From NCBI GenBank assembly GCA_001829315.1, contig MIAY01000001.1:510927-574926 (forward strand): a stretch of DNA of 64,000 bases. Direction: 5' to 3'. The notes beneath the pieces were generated by a model, which was given only the letters and a program-made list of their open reading frames with translations, searched no databases and was not told where the DNA came from. The translations under genes and the position numbers were made by a program. This document shows, one piece after another, positions 54,549-63,849 of this stretch. Position 1 is the stretch's first letter. Each line of letters starts with the position of its first letter. The DNA comes from Spirochaetes bacterium GWE1_32_154. GTDB lineage: Bacteria > Spirochaetota > GWE2-31-10.

Positions 54549-56348
54549 ATGGATAATTTTGTATCAAAGAGAATTCTTGTTGTGGATGATGAGGAAGAAT
54601 TACGTGATAATATTGGTAAACTTTTGTCAATTATGGGGTTTGTTGTTGATAAGGCGGAAGATGGTGAAAAGGCCTTTAATTTAATATGTTCAAATGATTA
54701 CGATTTAATAATTAGTGATGTGAAAATGCCAGTGATGGATGGCAATGAATTATTGGAAAAAGTAAGACTTCATCCGGATAAGAAATTTGCACAGTTTATT
54801 TTTTTAACAAGTAATATTGAGTTGACTGATATTAGAAGTGGAATGCTTCTTGGTGCTGATGATTATGTAACAAAACCGTTTGATAATAAGGTATTAATTC
54901 AGACCGTGAAGAAAAGACTTGAACGATCAGGTTCACTTAATGAATATTATAAAAATAAGTTTGAGAGTGTATTAAAGGGTCTTGAAGATAGAGCTTATTA
55001 TCAACAATCGACCAGGTTACCCAATAATATTGCTTTTAATGATAAAGTAAATGGTTATATTAAGTCAAATATACATTTCGGTTTTTTTTATATATGTATT
55101 GATGGTGTTGAGGAAATAACATCATTTTTATCATTGGCAAGTTATAATAATTTAATCAATACGATTGCAAAAGAATTAACTAATGTACTCTCTCCTGATG
55201 AAGAAGTGTATTATCTTGATGATATTGCTTTTGGGATAATTTTTAAGTCTGATCAGCTTATCAGCGGTTCTGAATTGTTAAATTCACGCATTGATTTTTA
55301 CAAAAGTGCAATTAGACAGCCGGTGAAATCCGGTGATATTGAGTTTTTATTTGATTCAAGTGCCGGTATTTTTGTTGCACATGAATTTCCTGATTATCTT
55401 AATGCTGAAGAAATTCTTCGTGATGCAAGAATTGCATTGTTGTTTTCAAGAAAAGCCAGTGGCGGTGTTTATACCGTTTACTCTGATTTCATTCGAAGAA
55501 AATTTAGTGAATTATCTATGGATTTTATTAAAAAACATAAAAGTGTTCAAAAAAAGCAGGAATCGTTTGAGGATTCTTTACATGATAATTTTGAAACAAA
55601 GATTTTCTTTTTATATCCGCAGTCGATAATTCAATCTCAATTAATTCAGAAAATAACCTATAATGAGTATTCAGCGTATGTTGTAAATGATCATACAATT
55701 GTTGAGGCCTTATTAAAAAGATATAGTAATTCAATATTATTTGTTAATATTGATGCAATTTTAAAGCCGGAACAATGGGAAGAGTATATTGCCGATCTAA
55801 AAAATAATTCTGAGCTTGAAGGTGTGAGAATCGGAGTTTTAACACATCGTATTGATGATGCAAATGCAGAGCGGTACCTTATGCAAATTATGATCGACTG
55901 TGGTTTTATTCAACTTAAGACAGGGTTCGACGAGAGTTTTCGTGTTATTTTGAAGGTATTGGAAGCAAATGAAGCAAAAGGAAAACGTAAATATATCAGA
56001 CTTAAGGTTGAGTCAAAAGTGAATACCTTTGCTGAGTTTAAAATTAATGAACGGTATTTTAAAGCTGTTATTCATGATATCAGTTCTGTTGCAATGACGG
56101 TTTCGTTTGAAGATCAGAATATTTCTTTAGAACAATCCGAGATTGATTATATTATGCTTCATCTTTCGGGTGTTTCTATTCATCTGAAAGGTAAACTTAT
56201 CGGTTCGCGAATTATTGATCCTAAAATACTCTATGTAATTTCATTTGTGACAAATAATGAAGAACGGGATAAAGTGAAAAATTACATTTATAGAAAAAAA
56301 CAGGAATATCTCGATAATGAAATCCGGGAAATTAAAAAAAATATGTAA
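54549..56348 (+). CDS. Response regulator with degenerate GGDEF and PilZ-like tail
   Basis: A 599-aa product. Residues 1-125 are a receiver (Asp57 in LIISDVKMP, KPFDNKVL). The middle (about 155-310) is a GGDEF-like fold starting STRLPNNIAF, but the catalytic motif is YLDDIAFG, so it is not an active cyclase. The end (about 480-599) looks like PilZ: GKRKYIRLKVES provides RxxxR, and the second motif is DISSVAMTV instead of DxSxxG. It may still bind cyclic di-GMP weakly. AAGGGG precedes ATG 54549. Confidence 0.72.
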   Translation: MDNFVSKRILVVDDEEELRDNIGKLLSIMGFVVDKAEDGEKAFNLICSNDYDLIISDVKMPVMDGNELLEKVRLHPDKKFAQFIFLTSNIELTDIRSGMLLGADDYVTKPFDNKVLIQTVKKRLERSGSLNEYYKNKFESVLKGLEDRAYYQQSTRLPNNIAFNDKVNGYIKSNIHFGFFYICIDGVEEITSFLSLASYNNLINTIAKELTNVLSPDEEVYYLDDIAFGIIFKSDQLISGSELLNSRIDFYKSAIRQPVKSGDIEFLFDSSAGIFVAHEFPDYLNAEEILRDARIALLFSRKASGGVYTVYSDFIRRKFSELSMDFIKKHKSVQKKQESFEDSLHDNFETKIFFLYPQSIIQSQLIQKITYNEYSAYVVNDHTIVEALLKRYSNSILFVNIDAILKPEQWEEYIADLKNNSELEGVRIGVLTHRIDDANAERYLMQIMIDCGFIQLKTGFDESFRVILKVLEANEAKGKRKYIRLKVESKVNTFAEFKINERYFKAVIHDISSVAMTVSFEDQNISLEQSEIDYIMLHLSGVSIHLKGKLIGSRIIDPKILYVISFVTNNEERDKVKNYIYRKKQEYLDNEIREIKKNM

Positions 56349-56369
56349 AATCTAACCGGACGGATTAAT

Positions 56370-56422
56370 GAAGTTCTTGTAAAAACTCGAGATGAATAAG
56401 GGGTTTTTACAAGAAGCTCTAA
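56370..56422. repeat. Dispersed palindromic repeat, copy H
   Basis: GAAGTTCTTGTAAAAACTCGAG ... GGGGTTTTTACAAGAAGCTC. The G-C pair of TTGCAA is changed to TTGTAA / TTACAA on both arms, a compensatory change. Lies between convergent genes and touches the truA stop. Confidence 0.8.
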
Positions 56423-57171
56423 TAAAAGACTTTTTTAAAAATTAAACCTTTTGCTTTCGCTGTTTTACCTGCCTTTTTTCTATTTTTTGCCATTATAATT
56501 TTCTGAATATCCTCAGGCGGGCGTTTTTTCTTTATCAGTTCTAAAATAGTTCCTACGATTATTCGAATCATATTATAAAGGAATGAGTTGCCAAGTATTT
56601 TAATAATAAAAACACCATTTTCCTCTTCAACCCGAATTGATTTTATTTCCCTTATTTTACTTTTATTCTGATCGGTTGCACAACAAAAAGAGGTGAAATC
56701 ATGAATACCTACAAATTGATCTGTATACGATTGGAGTTTTTCTACGGATAAACTATCTAACGGGCAGTTGATTGCAAACCGTGTTGTGAGTGCGGAAATG
56801 GAATGTCCTTTAACAATTTGATACCAGTATTCTCTGGCAATGGCTGATTTTCTTGCATTGAATGTTGTATCTACTTTTTCAACGGTTAAAACGCGTATGT
56901 CTTCCGGTAATTCTTTATTAAAACAACCAATCCAGTTGCTTTCGGTCATAGAAACCCGTGTTGTCAAAAAATTAATTACCTGTCCTTGAGCATGAACTCC
57001 GCTATCTGTCCGTCCTGCACAAATAATTGATGTTTCAAAGCCATGAACTTTTGTTAATACATCACATATAACCGTTTCGATACCCAAGCCGTTTTTTTGA
57101 GCCTGAAATCCATTATAGTTTGTGCCGTCATAGGAAACAATTGCTTTAATATTCTCTTTTTGTATATTCAT
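56419..57171 (-). CDS. truA: tRNA pseudouridine synthase A
   Basis: Makes pseudouridine at tRNA positions 38-40. The 250-aa product has IVSYDGTNYNGFQAQ, the catalytic Asp in CAGRTDSGVHAQGQV, and SFLYNMIRIIVGTILE. The ATG is at 57171; the ribosome site is weak. It is the last gene of the minus-strand run starting with the large TPR protein. Confidence 0.95.
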   Translation of the reverse strand: MNIQKENIKAIVSYDGTNYNGFQAQKNGLGIETVICDVLTKVHGFETSIICAGRTDSGVHAQGQVINFLTTRVSMTESNWIGCFNKELPEDIRVLTVEKVDTTFNARKSAIAREYWYQIVKGHSISALTTRFAINCPLDSLSVEKLQSYTDQFVGIHDFTSFCCATDQNKSKIREIKSIRVEEENGVFIIKILGNSFLYNMIRIIVGTILELIKKKRPPEDIQKIIMAKNRKKAGKTAKAKGLIFKKVFY

Positions 57172-57183
57172 TTTGCCTTATAT

Positions 57184-57432
57184 CTAATTTTCATCTGTTT
57201 TATTTTCATTAAATTTTTGATCTATTTTTCGGTGTTTTCTCTCTTTTTTTATCTTTTCTTTTTCAATTCTTCGTTGAATATTTCTAAGGATTTTCATTTC
57301 TTTAACTTTATCTACTTTGTATTTAAAAACATTTCCGTTTTTAAGTTTAATATAAAGATGTAATTTCTCAAGGTCTTCATTGTGTGTCAGTACAAGACTT
57401 AAAATTTGTCTTAATTCATCATCCATTGACAT
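57184..57432 (-). CDS. Small charged hypothetical protein
   Basis: An 82-aa product: a short folded start (DDELRQILSLVLTHNEDLEKLHLYIKL) then a very basic/acidic helix (RRIEKEKIKKERKHRKIDQK). AGGAG precedes the ATG. It sits between plsC and truA with near-zero gaps, so it is likely cotranscribed. No family recognised. Confidence 0.6.
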   Translation of the reverse strand: MSMDDELRQILSLVLTHNEDLEKLHLYIKLKNGNVFKYKVDKVKEMKILRNIQRRIEKEKIKKERKHRKIDQKFNENKTDEN

Positions 57433-57441
57433 TGCGGTCTC

Positions 57442-58098
57442 CTAGCTCCAAAATTTATTAGTTTTAATATCTTCAATTAAATATTTAATATTTTCTTTTA
57501 CCGTATCAGTAATTTCCCGTGCAGTTACATGAGGTTTAAAAGATAAGGGGTCGCCAATATTGGTATAATACTTTCCGGACATTACCGCAAGTGTTCTGAA
57601 TGTTGTCTCGCCAATTTTTATGTTTTTATCAATTTCCTTTACATATCTGATTGGTGATACAACTCCAATTGGTATGATCGGACAAGGGTGGGTTAAATAA
57701 ATTTTTGCCATACCATGATAAAATTCGCGAAATGATACCTGATCATTGAGGTCGCCTTCGGGGAAAATGTAAATCGATTCGCCTTTTTTCAGATATTCAA
57801 CAGCTTCAGATATTACAAATTTTCTTCTTTCCGGTAAGGCGTTTATCTGCTCTCCGGCTTTAAGAATATGTCTGAAAACCGGGACGCTAAAACCGGGCCC
57901 GATAACCATGTGAACCGGTTCATCCATAACGGTTATCATAAAAAACGGATCAGTTGATGAAAAATGGTTAGAGCAAAATATTTTTGGTCCATCCGGTATG
58001 TTTTCAACTCCCCACACACGAAATTCAAGAAAAATATTAAGATATACTTTGATCCCTTTTTTTATGAAATTATATATTCGTTTTTTTAACCAATGCAT
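57442..58098 (-). CDS. plsC: 1-acyl-glycerol-3-phosphate acyltransferase-like
   Basis: The 218-aa product belongs to the PlsC family: N-terminal amphipathic/membrane region, HX4D catalytic motif in FCSNHFSSTDPFF, and FPEGD (usually FPEGT) as the phosphate-binding block. It would add the second acyl chain during phospholipid synthesis at the inner membrane. It could also be a lipid A- or ornithine-lipid-type acyltransferase. It follows the barrel gene by 28 bases. Confidence 0.82.
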   Translation of the reverse strand: MHWLKKRIYNFIKKGIKVYLNIFLEFRVWGVENIPDGPKIFCSNHFSSTDPFFMITVMDEPVHMVIGPGFSVPVFRHILKAGEQINALPERRKFVISEAVEYLKKGESIYIFPEGDLNDQVSFREFYHGMAKIYLTHPCPIIPIGVVSPIRYVKEIDKNIKIGETTFRTLAVMSGKYYTNIGDPLSFKPHVTAREITDTVKENIKYLIEDIKTNKFWS

Positions 58099-58126
58099 TG
58101 TTTCTCCAAATTAGTTAAAGGGTTTT

Positions 58127-59743
58127 CTAAAAACCTGCTTTAATGTAAACAGTGAATTCAAAACCCGGTTCATCATAATATTTCTTAATCTGATGTCTTT
58201 GAAAATACAAAATATTTCTAAAATCTGCTCCGATACCAAATCGTTCCTGGTAATTCCAATCAATTCCGGCATTTAACAAGTAGATACTTCCTAAATCAAT
58301 CGCATTATAATCAACTCTTCTGAAACCGCCTTCAAACTCGGTGTAAAATGTAATACCGGCTTTAGGAATACCAAGTTCAATTCGGCCGTTAATCACATCA
58401 CCACTTGTAAAAGGTTGTAACTGTAGAAATTCATGATCCCATTTTATGGTAAATTTCACAAACTGTCTATATGAAAAATTAATACCCGAAGTGATCAGCA
58501 AACTGAAATAATCAGCATTGGTGACTGTATAAATTTTTTCATTTTCTGAAAGTATATTCCATACTAATCCCCGGTACATATATGAAAATCTTAATTCAGA
58601 AAATCCAGTGAAATAACCGGCAAAAGAAGATTTAATTCCTGTTTTCCCATACCAGTCATACCCCGGTATGATATCTAACGGGTAAACGGCATAATCATTC
58701 TGTATAAGCCAGTCTTTATTAGGTTTATCAATTATAGTTGATCCGCCTTCAATAAAACATGAAAAGAATTCACGAAAATTATAACCGGCTTTCACGAGCG
58801 GTAGAATATACCAGTAAAATTCCTCATTTTTCCAATATCCTTGAAAATCAAAATCTATATTAAGAGTCCATGAGTCTTTAAGTATTCCCGAGTATCCGAT
58901 GCCCGTTTTAAATAAATTACCAAAGACTTCATGATAGTTGCTGCTAAATCCATTCGAAAGGGTGTTCAGAAAATTAAATTCATACCCTGTATTGAGATTT
59001 AAGTAATTGTCGTTGTTAATAACAAGTGAGTAGACAATATTGGTATTTAGAAGATAGTCAAAGTCATTTCTAAAATCGATAATTGTTGCCTGACCATCAG
59101 CAAGATTATTAAATAAAAATGAATTCTGAATGATTAATGAAAGATCATTTTTACTGTTAAATTTAATAAAAGGATTTATATCGAGAGTTAGTATTTTTTT
59201 ATCAAGTGTATTGTAAATGCTTTTATTCTGAAGTGAATAATTACTTCCTGCGTAACCAACTGTAGTATTCAGTGTAAAAAGATTACGATTGTACGTTATA
59301 TCCGCATTGAGTTTATCGGATGAATAAAAAACTTTTCGATTTAACTCTTCAAACCAGTAATTATCCCTTGCAATTCTTGAGTAATTTATTGAAATAACCG
59401 GATTGAAGTTTTTAATAAATACTGAAAAGTCAGCAAGTAAATTATTATTTAAACCGTAACCAAATTTAATAAGTGCGTCAACCGGCTTCATTTTTTGCGG
59501 ATTATCAATTCTTTCCGGTAATGTTTTTTCAAGGTCGACTTTAATAAGATCTGTTATTTCCGGTTTTAGTATAGATTCCCGGTTTGTTTCAAACTCAATG
59601 TGTGAAATTGTGGAAAATTCTGTTTCAAGGCCTTTTCTGTCTTCGATGTTTATATCAACTTGAGGTAGTTTTATTTCAGGTTCATTTGAGAAAATTGAGA
59701 ATGTAATACAATTAAGTAGCAAGATTAAATATATTTTATTCAT
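58127..59743 (-). CDS. Outer-membrane beta-barrel protein, unknown
   Basis: The 538-aa product has a signal peptide (KIYLILLLNCITFSIFS), a short acidic plug-like region, then many aromatic beta strands ending FEFTVYIKAGF. It starts within the stop of the TPR gene (ATGA), so the two are translationally coupled and probably work as a pair. I use ATG 59743, with GAGGAG upstream. No specific family recognised. Confidence 0.7.
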   Translation of the reverse strand: MNKIYLILLLNCITFSIFSNEPEIKLPQVDINIEDRKGLETEFSTISHIEFETNRESILKPEITDLIKVDLEKTLPERIDNPQKMKPVDALIKFGYGLNNNLLADFSVFIKNFNPVISINYSRIARDNYWFEELNRKVFYSSDKLNADITYNRNLFTLNTTVGYAGSNYSLQNKSIYNTLDKKILTLDINPFIKFNSKNDLSLIIQNSFLFNNLADGQATIIDFRNDFDYLLNTNIVYSLVINNDNYLNLNTGYEFNFLNTLSNGFSSNYHEVFGNLFKTGIGYSGILKDSWTLNIDFDFQGYWKNEEFYWYILPLVKAGYNFREFFSCFIEGGSTIIDKPNKDWLIQNDYAVYPLDIIPGYDWYGKTGIKSSFAGYFTGFSELRFSYMYRGLVWNILSENEKIYTVTNADYFSLLITSGINFSYRQFVKFTIKWDHEFLQLQPFTSGDVINGRIELGIPKAGITFYTEFEGGFRRVDYNAIDLGSIYLLNAGIDWNYQERFGIGADFRNILYFQRHQIKKYYDEPGFEFTVYIKAGF

Positions 59744-62664
59744 TTTAAACTCCTCATTAACGCTTCTGCATTTGGTTTCCATCTATTTTCCGGATACTTT
59801 TCATTTAATGTTTTTAATAATTTTAAAGCTTGTTCTTTTGAGTTTAATGTATAATAACAATATGCAGTTTTGTATAATGCTTCTGCGTTGGTTTCATTGT
59901 CTCCTGCAAATTTTGAAATCGAGTTTGCATAAATCACAAGAGATTCTTTATAGTTTTCTTTTTTAAATTCAATATCTCCCAGGAAGTTATTTGCTAATGC
60001 TCCGGCGATCCCTTTGTCTTTTTCTCTGATTTCTGAAAAAAGTTTTATTGATTTTTCAATATCTCCTTTATTATATTGAAATACAGCTAATTTGTATTGG
60101 GCATTTATATCACCTGTGTCGCTTAATGTTTGTAATGATGCTTCTTCTATAGAAACGCCGGTTGACATTTTATTTAATACGAGTAATCTTGTTTTATAGT
60201 TTTCATCATCTTTGAATGCAGCGAGAAATTTGGTAATTATTGCTATTTCTTTTTTATATTGTTTGGTTTCATTGTAAATATTTATAAGGTTTTTTAATGC
60301 AATTTCATTGAATGTTGAGTTAGTAAATTGTTCAGTGATAAATAGAAAGTATTTCTCAGATGTATCAAAATCTTTAATCTTAAAACTACTCAGTCCTGCC
60401 CAATAATATATCATGTCATATTGGATCGCATCAGGAATGGTGTTTATAAAATGTAAGCTTGCTGATAAAACTTCTGAATATCTTTCGGCTGAAAGGAAGT
60501 TTTCTATTTGTAATATTAATATGCTTGGATAAAGCGGGTTTTTTTGATAATTATCGCTAAAGACATTTATATAGCGATTAGCTTCAATGTCTTTGTTATC
60601 ATTATAAGCATATTTAATTAATTCATATAATGCGTCGGGACGGTATTCACTATCAATGAATTGTGTGTATATCCGATTAAAAATATCCAAAGCCTCTTTA
60701 TTTTTATTGATATTCTGAAAAGATTTACCTGCATTTAAAAGTGATTTTACTGCTAAATTGCCTGATTTGTAGAATTCGTAAATTGTAATGAATTGTTCTG
60801 CAGCATCGTTGTAATTACCTGCTGAGTAATAAGACCAGGCTTCCATAAATTGTGAATCTGTTTTTAATTCCTGATTTTTGATTAATAACGATGCTGTTTT
60901 AAAATGAATGGCAGCATTCTTATAATCTGAAATTTTATAATACATCCATGCAATGTAGTAAAAAGAATTTTCTATTAACTTTCTATCATAATCGGGAACT
61001 GATTTATCATCGCGTAAAGAAATAATTTTGTTTAATAATGAAATGCCTTTTTTATATTCTTTAATTTGCATATAGCACAGGCCTATTAAGTAGTCTGTTT
61101 TGAGTGATATTGATAACTGCGTTGAAAAGGAAAGTTCTTTTAAATAGGTAGGCATAATTTCACTTATTGTAATGACTTCGCTAAAATTCCTGTTGTTAAA
61201 ATGGAGTGACATCATGTTATAGATAATTTCTGCTCTTTCTTTTTTCGGACTAATCGTAAGTTGCTCTCGTAATGTTTTAAGGGCCTGATCAGTTTGAGAA
61301 AGTGCAATATAATTTTTAATTCTTAATGAATTTGCAATTGAGTAATTTTTGCTTTGAATAGTAATGTATTCAATTTTTTTGTTTGATTCGGAATGTTTTT
61401 TGTTAATAGAAAGGTTGGTAGCGATAATAATGTCAAATCTTTCTTTTTTTGAAGAACTAAGCATTGTAGATTCATATTTTTTGATTAAATTTTCAAGTGC
61501 TTTTATTTCGTTATTTTCTATGTATAATTCACAAATCATTAAAATTGCTTCTTCAAAATTCGGATATGAATTTGTAACTATATTATTTAATAATTCAATT
61601 GCTTCTGAAGTTCGTTTGAGATTTATAAGAGATTCAGCATAATAAAGAATTGTTTTACTTTTTAGAGAAATTAAACGGTTTTCTTCATCGGATGAAATAG
61701 TTTCGTTTATCTTTCTATCGATATTTTTTATGACTGAACTAAAAGCCTCTGATGATTTTGAAAAGTTTTTCTCAGAAAATAAAGCTATTCCGGAGTTTAG
61801 TTGGGCATCAATGTTGTATACTGAATCAGGATATTCAATATTTAATCTTTTTATGTACTCTGCTGAAACGAGAGCGTTTCCGGCTCGAAATTCAATTTCT
61901 GATAATCGCAAAAGTGCAATATCTGATGATAAACTGCCCGGTGAGAAATTATCAATGTTTTTTAATAAAGTATATGCTTTTTTATCTTCATTGGTGTTTA
62001 TGTAAAGTTCAGCAAGGTATAACCAAAGACGATCTTTTAAAGGGTATTTACTTGGATTTTCCTCTATTCGTGTTGCCCATTTTGATAAGAATGAAATACC
62101 ATTTTCCAGGTCATTTAGTTTTATGAGTATATAGCTATATAAAACCGATGCTTCTTCAAACTTTTCGCTTTTTTCGTTCGTTACAATTATTCCTAATGTT
62201 TGCAATGCTTCTTTGTATTTACTTTGTTCGTATTGGCAATTTGCAACAGCAAGATGTGCCCTGTCTAATAAATCCGAGCCGGGCATTGAATAAATAAATC
62301 GTAAAAATAATTCCTCGGCGTTTTTCCATTCCTTTTCATTTTGATTAATAAGTCCGAGCCAGAAATACGCCTGAATTCCAAATTCTGATGTTTTGTATCT
62401 TGAAATTAATTCATCAAGATTGATTTTTGACTGAGAAAAATTATTTTCAAAATAATAACTTAGGCTAAGATAGTATAATGCTTTTGGTTTATTTATATCA
62501 TTACCTGATAATAATAAATATTTTTTCAAATTGGTAACGGCAAAATTATACTGACCTTTTCTAAAATCTTCCATACCGGAGTCAAGAATTCCCATCCATT
62601 TTGTTGATGAAAAAGATGAAATCGATATGCAAATAATTATTATTACAAAAAATATTTTTTTCAT
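59740..62664 (-). CDS. Large secreted TPR protein
   Basis: A 974-aa product with a signal peptide (KKIFFVIIIICISISSFSS) and about twenty tetratricopeptide-type repeats (for example YYLSLSYYFENNFSQSKI, AYFWLGLINQNEKEW, YKTAYCYYTLNSKEQALK). Resembles the periplasmic TPR proteins of spirochaetes and the YbgF-type scaffolds. It likely organises outer-membrane assembly together with the coupled barrel protein. Confidence 0.78.
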   Translation of the reverse strand: MKKIFFVIIIICISISSFSSTKWMGILDSGMEDFRKGQYNFAVTNLKKYLLLSGNDINKPKALYYLSLSYYFENNFSQSKINLDELISRYKTSEFGIQAYFWLGLINQNEKEWKNAEELFLRFIYSMPGSDLLDRAHLAVANCQYEQSKYKEALQTLGIIVTNEKSEKFEEASVLYSYILIKLNDLENGISFLSKWATRIEENPSKYPLKDRLWLYLAELYINTNEDKKAYTLLKNIDNFSPGSLSSDIALLRLSEIEFRAGNALVSAEYIKRLNIEYPDSVYNIDAQLNSGIALFSEKNFSKSSEAFSSVIKNIDRKINETISSDEENRLISLKSKTILYYAESLINLKRTSEAIELLNNIVTNSYPNFEEAILMICELYIENNEIKALENLIKKYESTMLSSSKKERFDIIIATNLSINKKHSESNKKIEYITIQSKNYSIANSLRIKNYIALSQTDQALKTLREQLTISPKKERAEIIYNMMSLHFNNRNFSEVITISEIMPTYLKELSFSTQLSISLKTDYLIGLCYMQIKEYKKGISLLNKIISLRDDKSVPDYDRKLIENSFYYIAWMYYKISDYKNAAIHFKTASLLIKNQELKTDSQFMEAWSYYSAGNYNDAAEQFITIYEFYKSGNLAVKSLLNAGKSFQNINKNKEALDIFNRIYTQFIDSEYRPDALYELIKYAYNDNKDIEANRYINVFSDNYQKNPLYPSILILQIENFLSAERYSEVLSASLHFINTIPDAIQYDMIYYWAGLSSFKIKDFDTSEKYFLFITEQFTNSTFNEIALKNLINIYNETKQYKKEIAIITKFLAAFKDDENYKTRLLVLNKMSTGVSIEEASLQTLSDTGDINAQYKLAVFQYNKGDIEKSIKLFSEIREKDKGIAGALANNFLGDIEFKKENYKESLVIYANSISKFAGDNETNAEALYKTAYCYYTLNSKEQALKLLKTLNEKYPENRWKPNAEALMRSLK

Positions 62665-62760
62665 TAGATTTTCCTTTCTTAATTAAGATAGTGTGAAAAT
62701 AATACAAATAAAATAGATTTTTATCACTAAATTTACATTATTTTTTAAAAAAACAAGAAA

Positions 62761-62808
62761 AGTACACTAAATCTACCCCTAAATACCCGAAAGTGTACTG
62801 TTTTTTTT
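62761..62808. terminator. Intrinsic terminator
   Basis: AGTACACT (62761-62768) pairs with AGTGTACT (62792-62799), followed by G and eight T on the plus strand and flanked by an A-run on the other side, so it can work in both directions. The large loop (23 bases) is C-rich. Confidence 0.6.
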
Positions 62809-62817
62809 CTAAGAAAT

Positions 62818-62846
62818 ATGACATAACTACTGTATCATAATATTAT
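62818..62846 (+). promoter_or_regulatory. Candidate promoter of a small RNA
   Basis: ATGACA (62818-62823), 17-base spacer, TATTAT (62841-62846), start near 62853. Confidence 0.45.
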
Positions 62847-62852
62847 CCCAAA

Positions 62853-62948
62853 TATGGAAGTCAGGAAGGATTATGTTATTGTGATGGTTTCACCCGTAAT
62901 AAACCATCATAATCAATTATCTGTTAATTCCTGACTTCCGCTTTTTTT
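62853..62948 (+). ncRNA. Candidate structured small RNA, about 95 nt
   Basis: Nested perfect stems: outer GGAAGTCAGGAA (62856-62867) with TTCCTGACTTCC (62928-62939); inside it GATTATG (62869-62875) with CATAATC (62908-62914); and inside that GATGGTTT (62883-62890) with AAACCATC (62901-62908). A T-run follows at 62942-62948. It lies in the 317-base gap between the TPR gene and mtnN. It may instead be a large terminator; a promoter-like sequence precedes it. Confidence 0.5.
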
Positions 62949-62981
62949 AGTGCTTTTTTTTAGTTATAGAAAAAAATGTAT

Positions 62982-63674
62982 TTAAAGAGTTTTGATAGAT
63001 TCACATAGATTCAATAAAATTGTATTAAATAAAACAGCCGATTGTTTAACATTTTCCTGCCAGTTTCCTGCTGCCTCATGATTTGCATTGTCAGTAATAA
63101 AGCGAACAGCAATCATATCTTTATTTGTTTCAGATGCAATAATTTTGGCTATCGCAGCACTTTCCATATCAACAAGCTGAGCTTTAAAAAGCGTTCTTTT
63201 TTTTTCGGTTGTAGCAGAATCGCAAATAAACGTATCTCCTGAAATGGTTCTTCCGAATGTGTAATTAAGTTCGCTTTTTTTGATAGAATTTTCTATAAAA
63301 ATTGTTGTTTCTTCTGAACAACGGGAAATAACAGGAGATTTCATACCGCAAAAAGGAGTGACTCCTTCTTCAAATCCTAAACCGGCTACATTCATATCGT
63401 GTTCAACAAATTCATTTACAATATAAATAGAACCAATTGTTTCGTTGCCAAGTCCACCTGAAGTTCCCATTGAAAGTATTATATCAGAATTATTCAGTAT
63501 TTTTGATAACCCGTAAACAGCGTATGCTTTTCCGATACCGCAAATATATAATGAAATTGGAAAGGCGTTGCTTGTGTAAATATTATTTTCATCTTTAATC
63601 CATTTATAACGGTGATCGGCTATTATTTTTGATGCTTCATCCTTTACTGCTATAATTAATCCTATTCTTTTCAT
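62982..63674 (-). CDS. mtnN: 5'-methylthioadenosine/S-adenosylhomocysteine nucleosidase
   Basis: Cleaves the glycosidic bond of MTA and SAH in methionine salvage and autoinducer-2 synthesis. The 230-aa product has IGLIIAVKDEASKI (the catalytic-Glu region at the start), MGTSGGLG, VDMESAAIAKI, and the catalytic Asp in RFITDNANHEA. Similarity is to the MtnN/purine nucleoside phosphorylase fold with normal length; futalosine nucleosidase is a less likely alternative. Confidence 0.85.
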   Translation of the reverse strand: MKRIGLIIAVKDEASKIIADHRYKWIKDENNIYTSNAFPISLYICGIGKAYAVYGLSKILNNSDIILSMGTSGGLGNETIGSIYIVNEFVEHDMNVAGLGFEEGVTPFCGMKSPVISRCSEETTIFIENSIKKSELNYTFGRTISGDTFICDSATTEKKRTLFKAQLVDMESAAIAKIIASETNKDMIAVRFITDNANHEAAGNWQENVKQSAVLFNTILLNLCESIKTL

Positions 63675-63793
63675 AATTGATTTCCTGAAATCTTCTTTAA
63701 ATAATTATTTATAGCATAATATATCAATTTAAATAATAAATTTTAAAAAAATATAATTATAGTTCTATATTAAAATTATGAGATAAATGTTAC

Positions 63794-63822
63794 TTGACAT
63801 TTGATGTATTTTAAATTAATAT
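63794..63822 (+). promoter_or_regulatory. rny promoter
   Basis: TTGACA (63794-63799), 17-base spacer, TAATAT (63817-63822), 28 bases before the start. Confidence 0.7.
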
Positions 63823-63849
63823 ATCAAATAAATTAGAATGGAGGACAAG

